Position numbers and translations under genes: made by a program. From contig DKKR01000046.1 of the NCBI GenBank assembly GCA_002455375.1, forward strand, positions 1 to 7,656: a stretch of 7,656 nucleotides of DNA. Direction: 5' to 3'. The notes beneath the pieces are model-generated. The model was not told where the DNA came from. It did not search any database and saw only the letters and a program-made list of their open reading frames with translations. Positions 5,805-7,656 of this stretch are shown piece by piece; the stretch's first letter is position 1, and the number at the start of each line of letters is the position of its first letter. This DNA comes from Bacteroidetes bacterium UBA6661. Lineage in GTDB: Bacteria; Bacteroidota; Bacteroidia; AKYH767-A; OLB10.

Positions 5805-6929
5805 ATGAAATACGCACACAAATCACCCGCTGTATTGTTGCTTCAGGACGGTACGGTATTTTATGGAAAGTCGGCAGGCAAAATTGGCACTGCCACCGGT
5901 GAAATCTGTTTTAACACCGGCATGACAGGCTATCAGGAAATATTTACCGACCCAAGTTATAAATCACAGATTATGGTGATGACATCTGTTCACATCGGCA
6001 ATTATGGTGTGTGCCAGGCAGAGTCAGAATCCTCTTCAGCAAAAATTTCTGCTTTGGTTTGTCGCAATTTCTCTGACCATTTTTCACGCAAAAAAGCAGA
6101 TCAAAGTCTGCAGGATTATTTTATTGAAAATAATATGGTTGTTGTGTCTGACGTTGATACACGTGCCATCGTACAGCACATACGCAGCAAAGGTGCCATG
6201 AATGCCATTGTTTCATCTGAAGAAACAGACCTTGTAAAATTGAAAGCAATGTTGGCAAAAGTACCTTCAATGGAAGGACTGGAATTATCAAGCACAGTTA
6301 CTACTAATAAAGCATATACTTATGGTGACCCTGTAGCAGCATTGCATGTAGCTGTAATAGATTTGGGCGTAAAAGAAAACACATTACGCTGTCTTGCTGA
6401 CAGAGGATGCTACGTAAAAGTATTTCCTATGAACACTTCGTTTGAAGAGATGGAAAAATTTAATCCGCAAGGCTATTTAGTTTCCAATGGCCCGGGTGAT
6501 CCTGCTGTAATGCCTGCTATGGTAGATACAGTCAAAAAAATTCTGAATTCCGACAAAGCGCTGATGGGAATCTGCTTAGGTCATCAGATGCTTGCAGAAG
6601 CCTGTGGAATAAAAACGTTTAAAATGTTTAACGGACATCGTGGCATCAATCACCCTGTAAAAAATATGGTGACAGGCCGTGCAGAAGTGACATCACAAAA
6701 TCATGGCTTTGGTGTTATTCCGGAAGAAACCATCAATAAAGCAGAGATTGAAATTACACACGTAAACCTGAACGATCAGAGTATTGAGGGTATAAGCGTA
6801 AAAAATAAAAAAGCTTTTTCTGTACAATATCATCCCGAAGCTGCACCCGGCCCTAATGATGCACGGTATCTTTTCGACAACTTCGTAAGTTCCGTTAGGG
6901 AAGTAAAAGAGCAGGCAGTTACGGTATAG
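5805..6929 (+). CDS. carA: Carbamoyl-phosphate synthase, glutamine-hydrolysing small subunit
   Basis: 374 residues, normal for CarA. The N-terminal CPSase small-chain domain covers about residues 7-160, including the G-E-I-C-F-N-T-G-M-T-G-Y-Q-E motif at 32-45. The class I glutamine amidotransferase domain covers about 180-362. Its triad is Cys257 (GICLGHQ), His343 and Glu345 (QYHPEAAPGP), with S-N-G-P-G-D-P at 227-233. CarA releases ammonia from glutamine and channels it to the large subunit (CarB) to make carbamoyl phosphate for arginine and pyrimidine synthesis. The catalytic residues are all present. The carB gene does not follow; downstream is a 320-base gap and an insertion sequence. Start at 5805 is set by the family N-terminus (D-G-T-V-F-Y-G). 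It has its own -7-like box. Confidence 0.97.
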   Translation: MKYAHKSPAVLLLQDGTVFYGKSAGKIGTATGEICFNTGMTGYQEIFTDPSYKSQIMVMTSVHIGNYGVCQAESESSSAKISALVCRNFSDHFSRKKADQSLQDYFIENNMVVVSDVDTRAIVQHIRSKGAMNAIVSSEETDLVKLKAMLAKVPSMEGLELSSTVTTNKAYTYGDPVAALHVAVIDLGVKENTLRCLADRGCYVKVFPMNTSFEEMEKFNPQGYLVSNGPGDPAVMPAMVDTVKKILNSDKALMGICLGHQMLAEACGIKTFKMFNGHRGINHPVKNMVTGRAEVTSQNHGFGVIPEETINKAEIEITHVNLNDQSIEGISVKNKKAFSVQYHPEAAPGPNDARYLFDNFVSSVREVKEQAVTV

Positions 6930-7029
6930 GCTACCCTATGATATTGTAATTTTGTTTCTTTTTGATTTTAATTTCAAGAGGTTTTTAATATCACAACAAA
7001 AACCCTTTTCTTTTTTCCCTCAAAAATAT

Positions 7030-7060
7030 TTTGCCTTTTCTAAAAATAATTGTACCATTG
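7030..7060 (+). promoter_or_regulatory. Promoter-like pair (TTTG-N19-TACCATTG) with no gene downstream
   Basis: TTTG (7030-7033) lies 19 bases before TACCATTG (7053-7060), one mismatch from TAnnTTTG. The spacing is suitable for a Bacteroidota promoter. No open frame follows it before the terminator-like hairpin at 7174. The same stretch contains the tandem 8-mers ATTGTACC and ATTGTAAC, and AATTGT/ACAATT inverted arms 11 bases apart (7048-7070). Confidence 0.28.
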
Positions 7061-7173
7061 TAACACAATTTAATTCAAAAAAATGACATAAAAAAAGCAT
7101 ACATAAAATATTGCGTTAGCAAATTCTTAGTCTGAAAATCCGCGAAATTTAAACTGAACAAGAATAAGCAAAC

Positions 7174-7200
7174 GCTCGCGTAAAGCGCGGGCTTTGTTTA
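7174..7200 (+). terminator. Terminator-like hairpin downstream of carA
   Basis: GCTCGCG (7174-7180) pairs over 7 bp with CGCGGGC (7186-7192), one G-T wobble, around a 5-base loop. It is followed by a T-rich tail (TTTGTTTATTTG, 7193-7204). The stem resembles the rpsT terminator. It may end carA transcripts, 245 bases after the stop, or a separate short RNA. The tail is interrupted by G and A, so efficiency is uncertain. Confidence 0.5.
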
Positions 7201-7211
7201 TTTGTTCGGTG

Positions 7212-7250
7212 GGTGCTTCGCGGCTACCTCAGGCTAAATGACTAAGCACC
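7212..7250. repeat. 39-base element bounded by GGTGCTT/AAGCACC inverted arms
   Basis: GGTGCTT (7212-7218) and AAGCACC (7244-7250) are perfect inverse copies around a 25-base centre that is GC-richer than the surroundings. It ends exactly where the IS1-like left end begins. It could be a REP-like palindrome, the remnant of another element or part of the insertion target. No copy elsewhere in this window was found. Confidence 0.35.
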
Positions 7251-7254
7251 GGTA

Positions 7255-7430
7255 ATGTTCCAAAATATCATCTATCACTACAACAAACTGTGCATCAAGC
7301 CTTAAGATTAATTTCTGCTTTTAAAATTAGTGATAAAAATATATACTAAAAATCATTTGAAAATGAATCAATGGATTTTTAGAGTTGTAATTGATTGATT
7401 TTTGCCTTCATGTTTCAAAATATCACCTAT
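7255..7430 (+). repeat. Imperfect 21-base direct repeat at the insertion sequence left end
   Basis: The copies are at 7255-7275 and 7410-7430 and match at 19 of 21 bases. Each opens with ATG-TT-(C/T)-CAAAATATCA and ends CTAT. Looser similarity continues for about 20 bases (ACTA, ACA and TGT in the same order). The first copy is in the proposed left end and the second overlaps the possible transposase start. They are 155 bases apart, in different frames. Possible causes are a transposase-binding repeat, or the leftover 5' end of an older related element. Confidence 0.6.
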
Positions 7431-7433
7431 ACT

Positions 7434-7656
7434 ATGACATGTATTTATTGCAAAGGCTATTGTATTAAAAAGGGCTTTCAGAAAAATGGTAACCAAAAGT
7501 TGTTTTGTAAAAAATGCTTTAAGTGGCAACAAGAACATTATAGCAACCGAGCTTGTCATACAGAAACGAACGTTAAAATTTCTACTCTTGTTAAAGAAGG
7601 TTGCGGTATTAGAAGTATTGGTCGCATCCTCAGAATTTCTCCTACAACTACAATTG
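7434..7656 (+). CDS. IS1-family transposase, N-terminal part (runs off window)
   Basis: The frame is open to the right edge, with 74 residues visible. A zinc-finger-like N-terminus has C3-x2-C6 and C25-x2-C28 around a short basic loop (K-K-G-F-Q-K-N-G), which matches the InsA-type C-P-x-C start of IS1-family transposases. After it comes a helix-turn-helix-like stretch, K-I-S-T-L-V-K-E-G-C-G-I-R-S-I-G-R-I-L, ending in S-P-T-T-T. It binds the element ends and cuts and rejoins DNA. An in-frame ATG also lies at 7410, giving a protein 8 residues longer, but the zinc-finger pattern begins right after Met 7434, so I prefer that start. Whether IS1-type frameshifting between InsA and InsB is used cannot be seen. 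Confidence 0.8.
   Translation, partial: MTCIYCKGYCIKKGFQKNGNQKLFCKKCFKWQQEHYSNRACHTETNVKISTLVKEGCGIRSIGRILRISPTTTI

Larger units (their letters stand above)
6930..7250. other. Gene-free stretch between carA and the insertion sequence
   Basis: I see no credible protein gene on either strand across these 321 bases. The first part (about 6940-7110) is very AT- and pyrimidine-rich with many stop codons. It holds a promoter-like pair (7030-7060), a small TTGC-GTTA-GCAA hairpin (7111-7122), a terminator-like hairpin (7174-7200) and a GC-richer inverted repeat (7212-7250). A small RNA could lie at about 7065-7200, but this is inference only. Confidence 0.5.
7251..7656 (+). mobile_element. IS1-family insertion sequence, left part (truncated by window edge)
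   Basis: The transposase N-terminus (7434 onward) is of the IS1 type. The proposed left end is at 7251, because GGTAATGTTCCAAA there resembles the start of IS1 ends (GGTGATGCTGCCAA: shared GGT, ATG, a C and A-rich tail). The exact boundary is inferred. The right end and target-site duplication lie outside the window or cannot be defined. The leader from 7251 to the transposase is about 160-180 bases, AT-rich, and holds one of the two copies of the 21-base repeat described below. Confidence 0.6.

Noticed and set aside
7368..7559. Minus-strand open frame over the transposase start
   Set aside because: It is opposite the zinc-finger-bearing transposase frame and has no motifs.
1..7656. CRISPR array, toxin-antitoxin pair, retron or new defence system
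   Set aside because: No regularly spaced repeats, no paired small genes and no reverse transcriptase or defence motif was found on either strand.

Overview
The window looks like an ordinary, AT-rich chromosomal segment of a member of the Bacteroidota. Four things support this. There is a secreted protein with a type IX secretion (Por) C-terminal sorting tail. There is a TonB-dependent receptor with an N-terminal carboxypeptidase-regulatory-like domain. Recognisable Shine-Dalgarno sequences are missing before most genes. Boxes matching the Bacteroidota -7 promoter element TAnnTTTG recur just upstream of start codons. The order or genus cannot be fixed from the sequence alone.

Layout, all on the + strand. 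(1) 1-249 is the 3' end of an SCO1/SenC-type copper chaperone gene. (2) 354-1019 is a compact SAM-dependent methyltransferase of the spermidine-synthase-like fold. (3) 1088-1972 and 1974-4370 form a tight two-gene unit: a T9SS-sorted secreted protein, probably with a PCMD-type beta-sandwich, followed one base later by a TonB-dependent outer-membrane receptor. (4) 4546-4969 is a housekeeping block, with a good promoter, tRNA-Glu(TTC) and rpsT (ribosomal protein S20), closed by a rho-independent terminator. (5) 5043-5732 is radC (JAMM-motif protein) and 5805-6929 is carA (carbamoyl-phosphate synthase small subunit), each with its own -7-like box. (6) 6930-7250 has no gene, but holds a promoter-like pair, a terminator-like hairpin and a GC-richer inverted repeat, and may encode a small RNA. 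(7) From about 7251 an IS1-family insertion sequence begins and runs off the window. Its transposase N-terminus (zinc-finger plus helix-turn-helix) starts at 7434 or 7410.

The genes do not form one pathway. The only unit that looks functionally coupled is the secreted-protein/TonB-receptor pair, which could be a surface capture and uptake module for an unidentified ligand. Two start sites matter: the secreted protein starts at 1088 (signal peptide) rather than 1040, and RadC at 5043 rather than 4983, because promoter or terminator signals lie in the longer readings. I found no convincing evidence of a new defence, CRISPR, retron or toxin-antitoxin system. The least explained sequence is the 6930-7430 stretch around the insertion-sequence boundary.
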